From Pseudobutyrivibrio xylanivorans (GTDB lineage: Bacteria; Bacillota; Clostridia; Lachnospirales; Lachnospiraceae): a DNA stretch of 64,000 bases. Numbering within the stretch: position 1 is the first letter of the stretch; each line of letters begins with the position of its first letter. A program made the translations under genes and the position numbers. Location: NCBI RefSeq assembly GCF_008935055.1, contig NZ_CP043028.1, forward strand, positions 199,501 to 263,500, in the 5' to 3' direction. The notes below the pieces were generated by a model, which worked only from the letters and a program-made list of their open reading frames with translations, had not been told where the DNA came from and ran no database searches. Positions 34,195 to 43,421 of the stretch are shown here, in pieces.

Positions 34195-34282
34195 TAGTCC
34201 GCTAGTTACGGCTACAAGCCTTAGGTCTCTCTGTTCAACTAAATGTTTCACTGAGAGACCTAAGAGCTTGATGCCTACTAGC
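34195..34282 (-). ncRNA. Covarying hairpin element, copy C
   Basis: Nearly the same sequence as copy A but with outer stem GCTAGT/ACTAGC, a matched double change. It starts 5 nt behind the stop of the deaminase-like gene and ends with the same GGACTA. Confidence 0.65.
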
Positions 34283-34286
34283 TAAT

Positions 34287-36725
34287 TTAATAATCCATAA
34301 CATCTACAAGTCTAGTTTCACTATCAAACGAATGCACATAACCTTGCAATGATTTCGCCTTTTGCATAAGATTCTTCGAATTAGCCCAGACAAAAATATC
34401 TGCTTTTCCTTTGCCATTTTTAGCTTCCTGAATCAAATTTATTGCAGCACTGTTTCCGTCAAACGCAACCACCATAGATGGACGGCGCTCAAAAATCTCG
34501 TAATTAAAACTCTTGTAGATTCCCATTGCCTGAGCCTCTGTAGAAACTCTCACTTTTACGCCAGAAGCTTTTATCTTATCAGCCTCACGCTTTGTAATGA
34601 CAGCAGGTACAAATGAGTATACCCTAAACCCCTTATCATTATGGTCTAACAAATATTTCTCATATCCTGAAAGCGTATGTCCTATTACAAAGGAAACCTC
34701 CTCTGGATTAAGATGTTCAAGCAGCTCATCAATCTGTTTTGTAGCATTTGCGCTTAATTTAGTTGATCTGCTTTCAGTATTGAAACTTCCTCCTATGAGA
34801 ACCACAGGTAATCTGTCCCAACTGATTTCCGTAATCTGGTCCTTTAACTCTGTATTGGCATCCAGCTTTACCTCACCCTTGGTCTTTCCCCTGGAAATCT
34901 TCACTGTCTGCATCTTCTCAAGGAGAACCTCCTCTATGCTTCTGTCACCAAGTAGCTTCGCAAATGCTGCCTTCTTCTCAGAATAAGCCTTCTGGCTCTC
35001 CTCGATAATCTTAGTTTCCGCATCCTTCATAAGTTGAAGCTCAGCATCAGAAAGTCCAAGCATTTTTTCCAATGAAAGCTGCTCGTCAATTGCATCTGTT
35101 CCATAGAGGGCAGCACCATCAGTACCCTGAACACAGGCAATGCCCTGCTTCAGGTACGCCTTCAGCGGATGTTTTTCCAAAGTGTTCAGATTGTTCAGTC
35201 GTACATTACTTGTAATCTGAAATTCAAGTGTGACGTTATTATCCTTAAGCTGCTTCAGTGCTTCTTTTCCCTTTTTGCTGGCAAGGCTGTAGGTATACAA
35301 GCCGTGGCCAAGTCTCATCTTTGGCATTGGCTGTCCTGGTTCCAAGGAATCACGAACGCACTCAATAGAATGAGCTATGTTATCCTTCTGACTATCATTC
35401 TCACCCGCATGAACTCGAATCACAAAGCTTGGGTCTACCTTTGCAATTTTAACAATTTCCTTGAAGGCTGGCTTAAGAGTGATGATATCGTTAATCTCCT
35501 CTCCAACAAAGTCACAGCCTGCCACATAAGGGTCAAGTGCTGTTGCCTTCAGCACCTCAAGGTTCTGCTCCAAATAGTTTTCCGGTGTAACAGCATCCTT
35601 GATAATGGTAAGAGGAATACGACGCATTGCAGCAAGAAAACGAATCATCACGCCAGTCTCCTTATAAATGCTTGGCATTACCTCATGAACCTGACGTAGC
35701 ATTTCAAGAGACTCGTATTTCTTTACCAAAGTGGTATCGCTGATTTCAGCATAGTAGATTCCCTGCTTCTTGTAACTTCTTGCAATCCAAAGAAGCTTAT
35801 CCTGGAAGATAGTGTTGCTACAATAAACAGGATTTTCCTTATCTCTAAGCATTTGCATCAAAGCATTTTTCACATCTATGTCAGGAATCATTTCAACCTT
35901 GTTTGAAAGGTTTATTGGCTCCTCATGCTCTACTGCTTTACAAAATACATAGCGGTAGAGGTAGACCTTTTCCAAATTCGTAAATACGGCCTGTCCATCC
36001 TTTATTACTGCCAGCGAACCACGAATCTTTACGATATTATCTTCGGCGTTATCCAGATTGTTAAGAATCAAATCAGCAAAATTGATAAAGGTATTATCAT
36101 TAATTCTTCTATCAAGATACTTTCCCTGTAGCCCTGAAGAAACAAACTGTCTTGCAACCTTCTCGCGCTGCTCGTTAAGACGGCTCCACTGGGCATCAGT
36201 AAGCTTTAAATCAAGCTTTTTAACATAATATAATGGATATCTGATTTGATGAGAAATGCCAAGTGCAATAAGCACATCTCCTGAAAGATTACCATTCATG
36301 TGAGTGTGCAAATCCGCTCTAAATTTCAACTCTCTACGTATATACGTTTTGAAGATTGTCTTCTCAACAGGGAGTACAAAATCCTTGGTCTGACTCATAA
36401 GAGTCTTTGCGATGGCAGGAATTGTAGCCTTTACCTCTACTGTTCCGTCAGGGTAAATACTCGCAACCTTAGTGTCACGAAGCCTAAAAATATAGCTTTC
36501 TCGATTGCTACCATCAATAAAACATGGCACCTCTCCTTTGATAACAAGCATATCATTATCATCCTTAGTGAGAGGCAAATTGCAGATTCGTGACAAATTT
36601 CTAATCAGATTGCCCGTACCATGATTAGGCGTTTTTAGCACATAAAACATCCTGTCCAAATCCTTGTACAGGTTTACAATAATATCCTTTTCATTGTCCA
36701 GAAAGAAACAGGTAAAATAGGTCAT
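34287..36725 (-). CDS. Adenosine-deaminase-like protein with C-terminal SLOG-like domain
   Basis: The 812-residue protein has an unassigned N-terminal ~135 residues, then an ADA/AMP-deaminase barrel: RADLHTHMNGNL (HxH, near 142), FVIRVHAGEND (near 438), LGHGLYTYS (near 473) and GTDGAALYGTD (near 535). The second Asp of the usual TDDP is Gly. From about 636 a Rossmann-like region (VVLIGGSFNT, FVIGHTLSGYEKYLL, MVVAFDGNSAAINLI, DIFVWANS) resembles SLOG nucleotide-binding domains. ATG 36725 has a GGGAGG site. The ATPase gene lies 73 bp upstream. The architecture recalls RADAR but could be a purine-metabolism enzyme. Confidence 0.75.
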   Translation of the reverse strand: MTYFTCFFLDNEKDIIVNLYKDLDRMFYVLKTPNHGTGNLIRNLSRICNLPLTKDDNDMLVIKGEVPCFIDGSNRESYIFRLRDTKVASIYPDGTVEVKATIPAIAKTLMSQTKDFVLPVEKTIFKTYIRRELKFRADLHTHMNGNLSGDVLIALGISHQIRYPLYYVKKLDLKLTDAQWSRLNEQREKVARQFVSSGLQGKYLDRRINDNTFINFADLILNNLDNAEDNIVKIRGSLAVIKDGQAVFTNLEKVYLYRYVFCKAVEHEEPINLSNKVEMIPDIDVKNALMQMLRDKENPVYCSNTIFQDKLLWIARSYKKQGIYYAEISDTTLVKKYESLEMLRQVHEVMPSIYKETGVMIRFLAAMRRIPLTIIKDAVTPENYLEQNLEVLKATALDPYVAGCDFVGEEINDIITLKPAFKEIVKIAKVDPSFVIRVHAGENDSQKDNIAHSIECVRDSLEPGQPMPKMRLGHGLYTYSLASKKGKEALKQLKDNNVTLEFQITSNVRLNNLNTLEKHPLKAYLKQGIACVQGTDGAALYGTDAIDEQLSLEKMLGLSDAELQLMKDAETKIIEESQKAYSEKKAAFAKLLGDRSIEEVLLEKMQTVKISRGKTKGEVKLDANTELKDQITEISWDRLPVVLIGGSFNTESRSTKLSANATKQIDELLEHLNPEEVSFVIGHTLSGYEKYLLDHNDKGFRVYSFVPAVITKREADKIKASGVKVRVSTEAQAMGIYKSFNYEIFERRPSMVVAFDGNSAAINLIQEAKNGKGKADIFVWANSKNLMQKAKSLQGYVHSFDSETRLVDVMDY

Positions 36726-36797
36726 AGGTTCCTCCCATAGATTGCCTTGCGCAAAAATATATCTGTAACTTATAACATAAATACGCAGCCAATGCAA

Positions 36798-38117
36798 TTA
36801 ACTAATGAAATTTATAAATTGCTGAGCTGTTCTTCCAGAAAGACCTCCCTGCTCCATCTCAAAAATCTTTGCCTTTGCAATAAGCTCATCCTCTGATATA
36901 TCAAGCTCTGCGCGCTTTGCCAAAGCAAGAACAATATCCAGATATTCCTTTTGAGATGGCTTGCTGTAGCTGATGGTAACACCAAATCGGTGAACTAGAG
37001 AAAGCTTCTCTTCCACTGTGTCTGAGTGATGACGGTCGTCCTGATTACTCTGGTCATTTCTATCGTTCCAGGTTTCCTTGATAAGATGACGACGATTTGA
37101 TGTGGCATAAATCAAAATATTGTCTGGACGGGTCTCCACGCCTCCTTCAATAACAGCCTTGAGGAACTTGTACTCAATCTCGTGCTCCTCAAAAGAAAGG
37201 TCATCCATATAGATAATGTACTTGTAATTTCTATTCTTTATACTAGCAATAATCTTTGAAAGATATTTGAACTGATGCTTGTAAATCTCTATCATGCGAA
37301 GTCCCTGATCATAATATTGATTCACGATGGCCTTAATGCTTGTAGATTTTCCAGTACCACTGTCTCCAAACAACAGTACATTATTAGCCTTCTTCCCCTG
37401 AACAAAGGCCTCTGTATTATCAATAAGCTGCTGCTTTTGATATTCATAGCCAATCAAATCATCAAGAACAACCTCTTCCATGTTGTTGATAGGCACAAAT
37501 TTCATATCATTTTCGCCCACCTCTTCAATACGAAACGCCTTGTTAAGACCAAACATTCCCACGCCATAGGACTTATAGAAATTCGTAATAACCTTAAAGA
37601 ATCCCTTTTCATCAGGAGCATTTTCAAGGGCTTTCGATAATCTTCTAACCTTCTCGCTAACATTCCGATTATACATCTGCTTATTTTTATCCACAGCAGA
37701 ATAATTCGTAAATACGGTAAAGCTTTTGATTCCAAGTTCCTGCTCCAAGCCAGAAAAATCATAGTCAAAAATTTCCTTTAGAAGCTTAAAATCATTTTCC
37801 ACAAGCTGGTTCACAGTACCTGACTTCACCTCAGTCTTTTCTGTGACAAGAGAAAACGGATTTTCATTTGTAATGATGTAGTAGGCAATATAGTTATGCC
37901 AGAGATTGTCATCAAAGCCATAGTCAGTGGCAAGCATGAGAAGACTCTTGCTAATTGCATTAATCTCTCTTGTAATTTCACGCTTGTTATAGTCACCAGC
38001 TTCAACTCTATCAATAGCTCGTCCCAATCGGTATAGAATGCTTTCTTCTGTTAAGTCTCCATACATCAGTAATCTTGAAATTTTTTCGTACATGTTTGCC
38101 TCCAATTGCTTGCCCAT
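36798..38117 (-). CDS. AAA+ ATPase, DUF815-like
   Basis: The 439-residue protein has Walker A LLFGDSGTGKSTSIKAI (near 250), Walker B YIIYMDDLSFEEHE (near 304), sensor ILIYATSNRRHLI and an arginine-finger candidate in SLVHRFGVTI. This matches DUF815, a family of unknown role in Firmicutes and proteobacteria. The N-terminal ~215 residues are helical. Start 38117 has an AAAGGT site. Tight linkage to the deaminase-like gene suggests a working pair. Confidence 0.85.
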   Translation of the reverse strand: MGKQLEANMYEKISRLLMYGDLTEESILYRLGRAIDRVEAGDYNKREITREINAISKSLLMLATDYGFDDNLWHNYIAYYIITNENPFSLVTEKTEVKSGTVNQLVENDFKLLKEIFDYDFSGLEQELGIKSFTVFTNYSAVDKNKQMYNRNVSEKVRRLSKALENAPDEKGFFKVITNFYKSYGVGMFGLNKAFRIEEVGENDMKFVPINNMEEVVLDDLIGYEYQKQQLIDNTEAFVQGKKANNVLLFGDSGTGKSTSIKAIVNQYYDQGLRMIEIYKHQFKYLSKIIASIKNRNYKYIIYMDDLSFEEHEIEYKFLKAVIEGGVETRPDNILIYATSNRRHLIKETWNDRNDQSNQDDRHHSDTVEEKLSLVHRFGVTISYSKPSQKEYLDIVLALAKRAELDISEDELIAKAKIFEMEQGGLSGRTAQQFINFIS

Positions 38118-38129
38118 CTATAGTTACCT

Positions 38130-38960
38130 TTATTTACCACAAAGCTCCCAAAAAGTTACCGCTGATGCTGCCGCCACATTCAGGGAATCCACATCATGAT
38201 GCATTGGAATAATCGTGACATAGTCACTGTTTGCAATAGTATCCTCTTTTATGCCAGTCGATTCTGTACCAAAGATAACAGCAAGCTTATCATGCTGCTT
38301 TAATTCTGGAGATGATAATGGAATTGCATTATCTTTTAACGCCATAGAAACGACCTTGTAGTCTGCATTATGAAGGATATCCACATAGTTGCTTCCCTTA
38401 TCAAAATAAGTCCACGGCACCTGGAAAGATGTTCCCATGGCAACTCTGGCAGCACGTCGATAAAATGGATCAGCGCTGTCGTGTGTAAGAAAAATAGCAT
38501 CCACCCCAAGAGCTGCTGCTGAGCGGAAAATTGCGCCTACGTTTGTAGGATTCATAACATCCTCCAGAATTGCCACCTTTGAACTGGATTCAAGCAAATC
38601 AGATGGTGCTGGCAAGGTTGGGCGTCTAAATGCAGCAAGCACACCTCGTGTAAGGTTAAACCCAGTGATTTTATTAATCACATTAAGCTCTGCTACAAAA
38701 ACTCCCAATTCATCCTCTTCAGAAGCAGCACTTGTCTTTGAAAGTAGTTCCTGAACCACTTCACTTTCAAAAGCCTTTTCCTCCACAAGAAAAGCCATTG
38801 GCTCACAGCCTCGATTCAGTGCTCGTTCAATCACATTTGGCGTCTCCGCGATAAACACTCCGCCATTAGGTTCAAAATAATGATAAAGCTGCGCCTCATT
38901 ATATTCAGTAAAGATTGCAACTCGCTTATCATTAATATCATCTATCTTAATTACATTCAT
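38130..38960 (-). CDS. SpoU/TrmH-family RNA 2'-O-methyltransferase
   Basis: The 276-residue protein carries the three SpoU motifs: NPTNVGAIFRSAAALGVDA, AVIFGTESTGI and IPMHHDVDSLNVAAASAV, which form the trefoil-knot S-adenosylmethionine site. The N-terminal half is the substrate-binding domain. ATG 38960 is chosen over the TTG before it because of a GAGGAA site. It lies 12 bp before the ATPase gene; the link may be only positional. Confidence 0.9.
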   Translation of the reverse strand: MNVIKIDDINDKRVAIFTEYNEAQLYHYFEPNGGVFIAETPNVIERALNRGCEPMAFLVEEKAFESEVVQELLSKTSAASEEDELGVFVAELNVINKITGFNLTRGVLAAFRRPTLPAPSDLLESSSKVAILEDVMNPTNVGAIFRSAAALGVDAIFLTHDSADPFYRRAARVAMGTSFQVPWTYFDKGSNYVDILHNADYKVVSMALKDNAIPLSSPELKQHDKLAVIFGTESTGIKEDTIANSDYVTIIPMHHDVDSLNVAAASAVTFWELCGK

Positions 38961-38979
38961 CAATACAAACTTCCTCTAT

Positions 38980-40026
38980 CTATAGTTCCACCAAATTAAG
39001 CTCCACCCCATCTGGAGCATTAATTTTCAGCATTCGGTGATTAGTATATTCATCAGTATAGAAGCCTTCAAAGCTCACATCTGATTTCTCCAGCTTCGCC
39101 TTTATGGTGTCCAGATTATCATAGGAAAAAGTAATTGCCTGATTTGGCAGCTTAACATCTTCGTTCAAACATATTATTTCAAGCTGAGTGCGTCCAAGCT
39201 GAAACAGGAATTGGCAACCCTTGGATTCCGCGGGCACGATAAACTTAGACAGTTGAAGTCCAAGCTTTTTAGCATAGAAATCCCAAACAACCTCTTCACT
39301 CGTGGCTTTGATAGTCACACGACGTACATTCAACCTTCTTGCAAAAGGGAAAAGTAATCCCTGTTTTGCCAGCCTTCTCCATCTCTTGTAATTGCGATAA
39401 TCCTTTTTCCACTCAGGATTTGTAAGGGTATATGCCCTCATGATAAAAAGAGCAATACCGATAGCACCACCCAAAGTGTTTGAAATAACATCTGCTGTAT
39501 CGTAAGAGCCTCTCTTTGTTATAAGCTGAATGTTTTCAATAGTCACTGACACCAAAAAGCAAAGGATTATAGTCCTTCGAATTGCATGACGTCTGAACCA
39601 TCTAAAAAGATATGGCACCAAATATCCCATCGGAATAAAAATCATCACGTTGAGATAAAATTCGATAAATTCCTCAGCAGGAAGCTCTATACCCTTTGCG
39701 GTCATTGTGAAAAGGCTAAAACCTGCATTTCGAACCAAATAGTCAGGATTCTCTGTGCGCACAAGGATAGTAAGATAAATAAGGCTGAACACATACAAAA
39801 GAAAGGCAAACATGAGCAACCCTCTTCGAAGCCATTTATAGAAAATATATCTCTTGCCACGGCTAACGCCGCCCTGAATATTAAGGCCCACCTTTTCGCA
39901 TATACGATAATCAACCATTGGCAAAAGGCGTGCCAATATAAAAGCAACTGCCGTTGCCCCTACTATCAGTATCATATTGATAGCCAAATTGTTCGCATAC
40001 AGGTCATAAAAGCTATTAAGTTCCAT
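38980..40026 (-). CDS. VanZ-like membrane protein fused to a VOC domain
   Basis: The 348-residue protein has five membrane segments with the VanZ-family core NVMIFIPMGYLVPYLF, then SVTIENIQLITKRGSYDTAD and NTLGGAIGIALF. The cytoplasmic C-terminal ~115 residues form a VOC/glyoxalase-like fold (VWDFYAKKLGLQLSKF through APDGVELNLVEL). VanZ gives low-level teicoplanin resistance in enterococci. ATG 40026 is chosen over an upstream TTG; the binding site (GGGGTGGGG) is poor. Confidence 0.75.
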   Translation of the reverse strand: MELNSFYDLYANNLAINMILIVGATAVAFILARLLPMVDYRICEKVGLNIQGGVSRGKRYIFYKWLRRGLLMFAFLLYVFSLIYLTILVRTENPDYLVRNAGFSLFTMTAKGIELPAEEFIEFYLNVMIFIPMGYLVPYLFRWFRRHAIRRTIILCFLVSVTIENIQLITKRGSYDTADVISNTLGGAIGIALFIMRAYTLTNPEWKKDYRNYKRWRRLAKQGLLFPFARRLNVRRVTIKATSEEVVWDFYAKKLGLQLSKFIVPAESKGCQFLFQLGRTQLEIICLNEDVKLPNQAITFSYDNLDTIKAKLEKSDVSFEGFYTDEYTNHRMLKINAPDGVELNLVEL

Positions 40027-40053
40027 ACCCCACCCCAAAAGTTTCTATTAAAA

Positions 40054-40079
40054 AAAGAGGATACTAATCTATCCTCTTT
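40054..40079 (-). terminator. Distal terminator of the NSS transporter gene
   Basis: AAAGAGGATA/TATCCTCTTT stem, followed on the minus strand by TTTTTTT. Confidence 0.75.
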
Positions 40080-40095
40080 CCATTATATTATAGGG

Positions 40096-40127
40096 TTAAA
40101 CTGTTGCCAATGAAAGCAACAGTTTAA
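40096..40127 (-). terminator. Proximal hairpin after the NSS transporter gene
   Basis: A perfect 12-bp stem (TTAAACTGTTGC and its complement) with an 8-nt loop, 13 bp behind the stop. The T-run is weak, so it may stabilise the message or act with the next terminator. Confidence 0.6.
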
Positions 40128-40139
40128 TTATGCTTAATT

Positions 40140-41507
40140 CTACATTGAAATTATACCAAACACATTCAAAATTGCACTCACCAAAATAATAACAACAAAA
40201 AGTGGGCAAAGGAATTTAATCATAAATGAGAAAACTGCCTTTCTCTTGAATGGGTGGTTGTCCTGTTCCACCTCAGCCTCAAGCTTTTCAACTGTCATGA
40301 ACTTTGTGATAAGTATACAGGTTGCAAGGGCTGCGATTGGCATCATAACAGAGTTTGTAAGGAAATCAAAGAAATCCAAAAACTGCATTCCAATAATTCT
40401 AACATCTGCAAGTGGTCCATTGCCAAGTGATGAAAGGCTGCCAAGAACAACCATAATCACTGCCATAATAATGGTACCGCGTCTTCTGCTCCACTTAAAC
40501 TCATCAGAAAATGTGGAAACAGCACTTTCTGTAAGGGCAATTGCACTTGTTACAGCTGCAAACAGTACAAGAGCAAAGAAAAGAATTCCAATGATTCTAC
40601 CGAATCCCATGCTCGCAAAAATCTTTGGCATTGTAATAAACATGAGTGATGGGCCTGCCTTAAGCATGCTCTCATCTCCACCTGAGAATGCGAAAACTGC
40701 TGGGATAATCATCAGGCTGGCAAGAACAGCAATAGCTGTATCAAAAATTTCTACCTGCTTTGTAGAATCCTCGATGCTGACTTCCTTCTTTACATAGGAA
40801 CCAAAAGTAATAAGAATACCCATGGCAATCGAAAGTGAATAAAACATCTGTCCCATAGCAGTAACAACTGTCATGATTGAAAAATGCTTGAAATTAGGAA
40901 TGAAAAGATATTTCACACCGCTTAAGGCACCAGGACGTGTCACTGAATAAATGCAAATGATAACAGCAAGTACAACCAGAATTGGCATTACAAACTTAGA
41001 AACTCGCTCGATACCATTCTCAACACCCATGAAAATGACAACAAGAACCAATATCGCAAATACGATAAACCAAAGCTCCGACTCAAAACCATTTGTTATG
41101 AAATCAACAAAGAAGTTGTCCCCTGCTATTACATTTGCATCTGTTCTGAGATATTCAAAAAAGTACTTACATACCCATCCACCGATTACCGAATAATATG
41201 GAACAATAAGGATTGGAATAATAGCATTTATCCATCCACCAAGGCCCATAAGCTTGTTGTTGCTCAACTGATTGAAGGCTCCAACAGGGCTTTTGTTAGT
41301 GTGACGACCGATTGCTGTCTCAGCAACAATCATTGTGTAACCAAAGGTCAATGCCAACAATACATATACTATTAAAAAGATTCCCCCACCGTATTTTGCA
41401 CAAAGATATGGGAACCTCCAAATGTTTCCTAAACCTACTGATGCTCCCGCGGCTGAGAGCACGAAACCAATCTTTCCAGAAAAGCTACCGCGATTATCCT
41501 TATTCAA
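40140..41507 (-). CDS. Neurotransmitter:sodium symporter (NSS) family transporter
   Basis: This protein of about 455 residues has the NSS opening GFVLSAAGASVGLGNIWRFPYLC, in which NIWRFPY lines the sodium/substrate site, and 11-12 membrane segments. Bacterial members such as LeuT, TnaT and MhsT import amino acids with sodium. TTG 41507 is chosen because GGAGG lies eight bases before it; the in-frame TTG at 41522 overlaps that GGAGG. It stands alone between terminators and a TTTAAC-rich upstream region. Confidence 0.9.
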   Translation of the reverse strand: MNKDNRGSFSGKIGFVLSAAGASVGLGNIWRFPYLCAKYGGGIFLIVYVLLALTFGYTMIVAETAIGRHTNKSPVGAFNQLSNNKLMGLGGWINAIIPILIVPYYSVIGGWVCKYFFEYLRTDANVIAGDNFFVDFITNGFESELWFIVFAILVLVVIFMGVENGIERVSKFVMPILVVLAVIICIYSVTRPGALSGVKYLFIPNFKHFSIMTVVTAMGQMFYSLSIAMGILITFGSYVKKEVSIEDSTKQVEIFDTAIAVLASLMIIPAVFAFSGGDESMLKAGPSLMFITMPKIFASMGFGRIIGILFFALVLFAAVTSAIALTESAVSTFSDEFKWSRRRGTIIMAVIMVVLGSLSSLGNGPLADVRIIGMQFLDFFDFLTNSVMMPIAALATCILITKFMTVEKLEAEVEQDNHPFKRKAVFSFMIKFLCPLFVVIILVSAILNVFGIISM

Positions 41508-41640
41508 TTTATAATCCTCCAAACTAACTCTTTAGCAATTTAACCTTTTAACTCTTTAACTTGTTAAATCGCCTTTTTATTTTATTATGGTTCGGAGGAT
41601 TTGTCCATTACAAATATTTAAGCAATCACCTGTGAATTAT

Positions 41641-42381
41641 CTAACTATTATCCTTCTTGAGCTTATTTTTGATTACACAAAGCTTTTCATTACATTGACT
41701 ACACTTTAGTCTCTTGTTGCTTCCATGCCAAAAGAATTCCGGATGCTTTGCGTAGTTTACTTCCCATCTGATAAGAACAACCAGCGCTGTAAAGAACAGG
41801 CTCCATGAGAAGAAATTTTTAATAAAAAGCATCGGAGTGAACATCATGAAGTGACCCCAATCGTATATTCTACAATTTATGCAACACTTGTTTTTCATGA
41901 TAAATGTCTGAAATGGACAAAAGAATAGAATACAAAGGTAGTCACTTAGATAAAAGAAAACTGTAAGCATCAGCATATCTGCTGCGCCTATGATTTTGAA
42001 TAAATATAGAACTGCAAAAATCGCATTAAAGCTCAGCCAAACCAACATAACAATCCATGCCTTCACATTCATCGACTGGACAAACTCTAGTAGTTCAAGT
42101 CTAGAATACTCCTCCACTGGCTCATATTCCTCTACTTTGCCCTTCTTAAAGGCCATAGAAAGCTCTTTGTTTGGCAGTATGTGCTGAAGCATCATAAGCA
42201 TAAAAATCCCCCACAAAACATGCAGGGGACTTATACCATATTCCGAAATGCCAAAGGTGAATTCATGAGTCATGAAGTTGATGAGCATTTCTTTTCTAAA
42301 TAGATAGGCACCAAAAATAAAGATAAACACAAATACTCTGAATGCCCAATTGATTAATGCACGCTTCATCATCCTAGTCAT
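41641..42381 (-). CDS. Polytopic membrane protein with cysteine pairs, unknown function
   Basis: The 246-residue protein has five or six predicted membrane segments. A conserved-looking KNKCCINCRIYDWGHF cytoplasmic loop and a C-terminal LKCSQCNEKLC zinc-ribbon-like motif suggest metal or iron-sulfur binding. ATG 42381 is chosen for its CGGAGG site. I do not recognise the family; CCxxCRIYDWGH looks like a functional site. Confidence 0.65.
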   Translation of the reverse strand: MTRMMKRALINWAFRVFVFIFIFGAYLFRKEMLINFMTHEFTFGISEYGISPLHVLWGIFMLMMLQHILPNKELSMAFKKGKVEEYEPVEEYSRLELLEFVQSMNVKAWIVMLVWLSFNAIFAVLYLFKIIGAADMLMLTVFFYLSDYLCILFFCPFQTFIMKNKCCINCRIYDWGHFMMFTPMLFIKNFFSWSLFFTALVVLIRWEVNYAKHPEFFWHGSNKRLKCSQCNEKLCVIKNKLKKDNS

Positions 42382-42433
42382 GCTACACACCTCCGATAGG
42401 TGAATGATAGCACGCAATTGTTTTAAAAACGTG

Positions 42434-42462
42434 AAAAGAGCCAAGGCATTCGCATTGGCTCT
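42434..42462 (-). terminator. Terminator after the SDR gene
   Basis: An AGAGCCAA/TTGGCTCT stem with a 10-nt loop is followed on the minus strand by TTTTC. Confidence 0.7.
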
Positions 42463-42474
42463 GAAAATATTATC

Positions 42475-43266
42475 TTACAACCAGCCGATTCTTGTCTTAA
42501 GAATTCGTTTCCTTAAGCTGTTGTCTAAATAATATATGTTTTCTTTTTCCTCATTTGCTACAATACAGCTATCATCCCATCCATATTTTCGACAAAGAGC
42601 CTTGTTAAATGCATAATGCGATACTGGTTTTTCCTCAGAAACATTAAGAATCCCGACATAATCATTTGTAGTCAGTTCAATAATTGCATCAGCCAATTCA
42701 TTCACATCAACGATACTGAATTCAATATTATTGGCTCTGATATATATATCTCCGGAGTCCACATGTTTTTTCAATGCAAGACTCCTATTATCCATTTCTC
42801 CAAAAGGATCAATGCCATAAATACTGCCGGGACGAACAATACAATAATTCGGCAACTTGCTGATAACTTGCTCAGACTTTATTTTTCCATTGAAGTAATG
42901 ATGATTATAGCTTTCTGCCGTCCTAAGAAATGGTTCAACGCTTTCAGACATGTTTTTCTCATAGGCAACTGAAGTAGACACAAAGATAAACCTTCTAGAA
43001 CCTACGGCATCACAAAGGGCAGGCATCACTTTTTCAGCAATTTCTTCCTCACGTTCATGATTCATCACTGTCCAGATAATAACGTCAGGCTTATATTCCG
43101 TCACGAGAGCAGTAAGGCTGCTTATTTCGAAAACATCCAGTTTAATATAATCTCTATTTTTATTATTCTTGCTGTACGTTCCTAATACTTCATTACCACT
43201 ATTCTTTATTTTCGAAAAAATAGTGCCCCCAAGGAACCCACTGGCTCCCAAAATCAATACTTTCAT
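42475..43266 (-). CDS. NAD-dependent epimerase/RmlD-like reductase
   Basis: The 263-residue SDR protein has the nucleotide-binding turn LILGASGFLGGTIF, FVSTSVAYEK and a catalytic YFNGKIKSE (Tyr-x3-Lys). It resembles dTDP-4-dehydrorhamnose reductase-like enzymes; substrate unknown. Its ATG overlaps the stop of a nitroreductase fragment (ATGA), so its translation may depend on that remnant. Confidence 0.82.
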   Translation of the reverse strand: MKVLILGASGFLGGTIFSKIKNSGNEVLGTYSKNNKNRDYIKLDVFEISSLTALVTEYKPDVIIWTVMNHEREEEIAEKVMPALCDAVGSRRFIFVSTSVAYEKNMSESVEPFLRTAESYNHHYFNGKIKSEQVISKLPNYCIVRPGSIYGIDPFGEMDNRSLALKKHVDSGDIYIRANNIEFSIVDVNELADAIIELTTNDYVGILNVSEEKPVSHYAFNKALCRKYGWDDSCIVANEEKENIYYLDNSLRKRILKTRIGWL

Positions 43267-43421
43267 ACTTTCACCATAAAACTGGTTGTTTGCATATTAC
43301 ATCCAGATGGAGCGGCCATTCCTGCCTCCATTATTTTTACCAAATCATCTTTTGGAACCTGTTTAGAAAGATACCTTCCTCTATAACTGTGTCTTTTATT
43401 GATTGCTTCTATTACATTCAC
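43263..43421 (-). pseudogene. N-terminal nitroreductase fragment
   Basis: A GTG start with GGAGG nine bases upstream opens 52 codons: VNVIEAINKRHSYRGRYLSK, then VPKDDLVKIMEAGMAAPSGCNMQTT. This is the start of the FMN nitroreductase fold (RHSYR and APSGCNxQ). Full proteins have about 170-190 residues, so this is a stump, joined directly to the SDR gene. Confidence 0.75.

Noticed and set aside
35169..35699. 176-codon rightward ORF
   Set aside because: It is antisense to the deaminase-like gene, whose frame carries the ADA motifs; the rightward frame has no ribosome-binding site or recognisable domain.
39586..40113. 175-codon rightward ORF
   Set aside because: It is antisense to the VanZ-VOC gene and extends over terminators; no ribosome-binding site.
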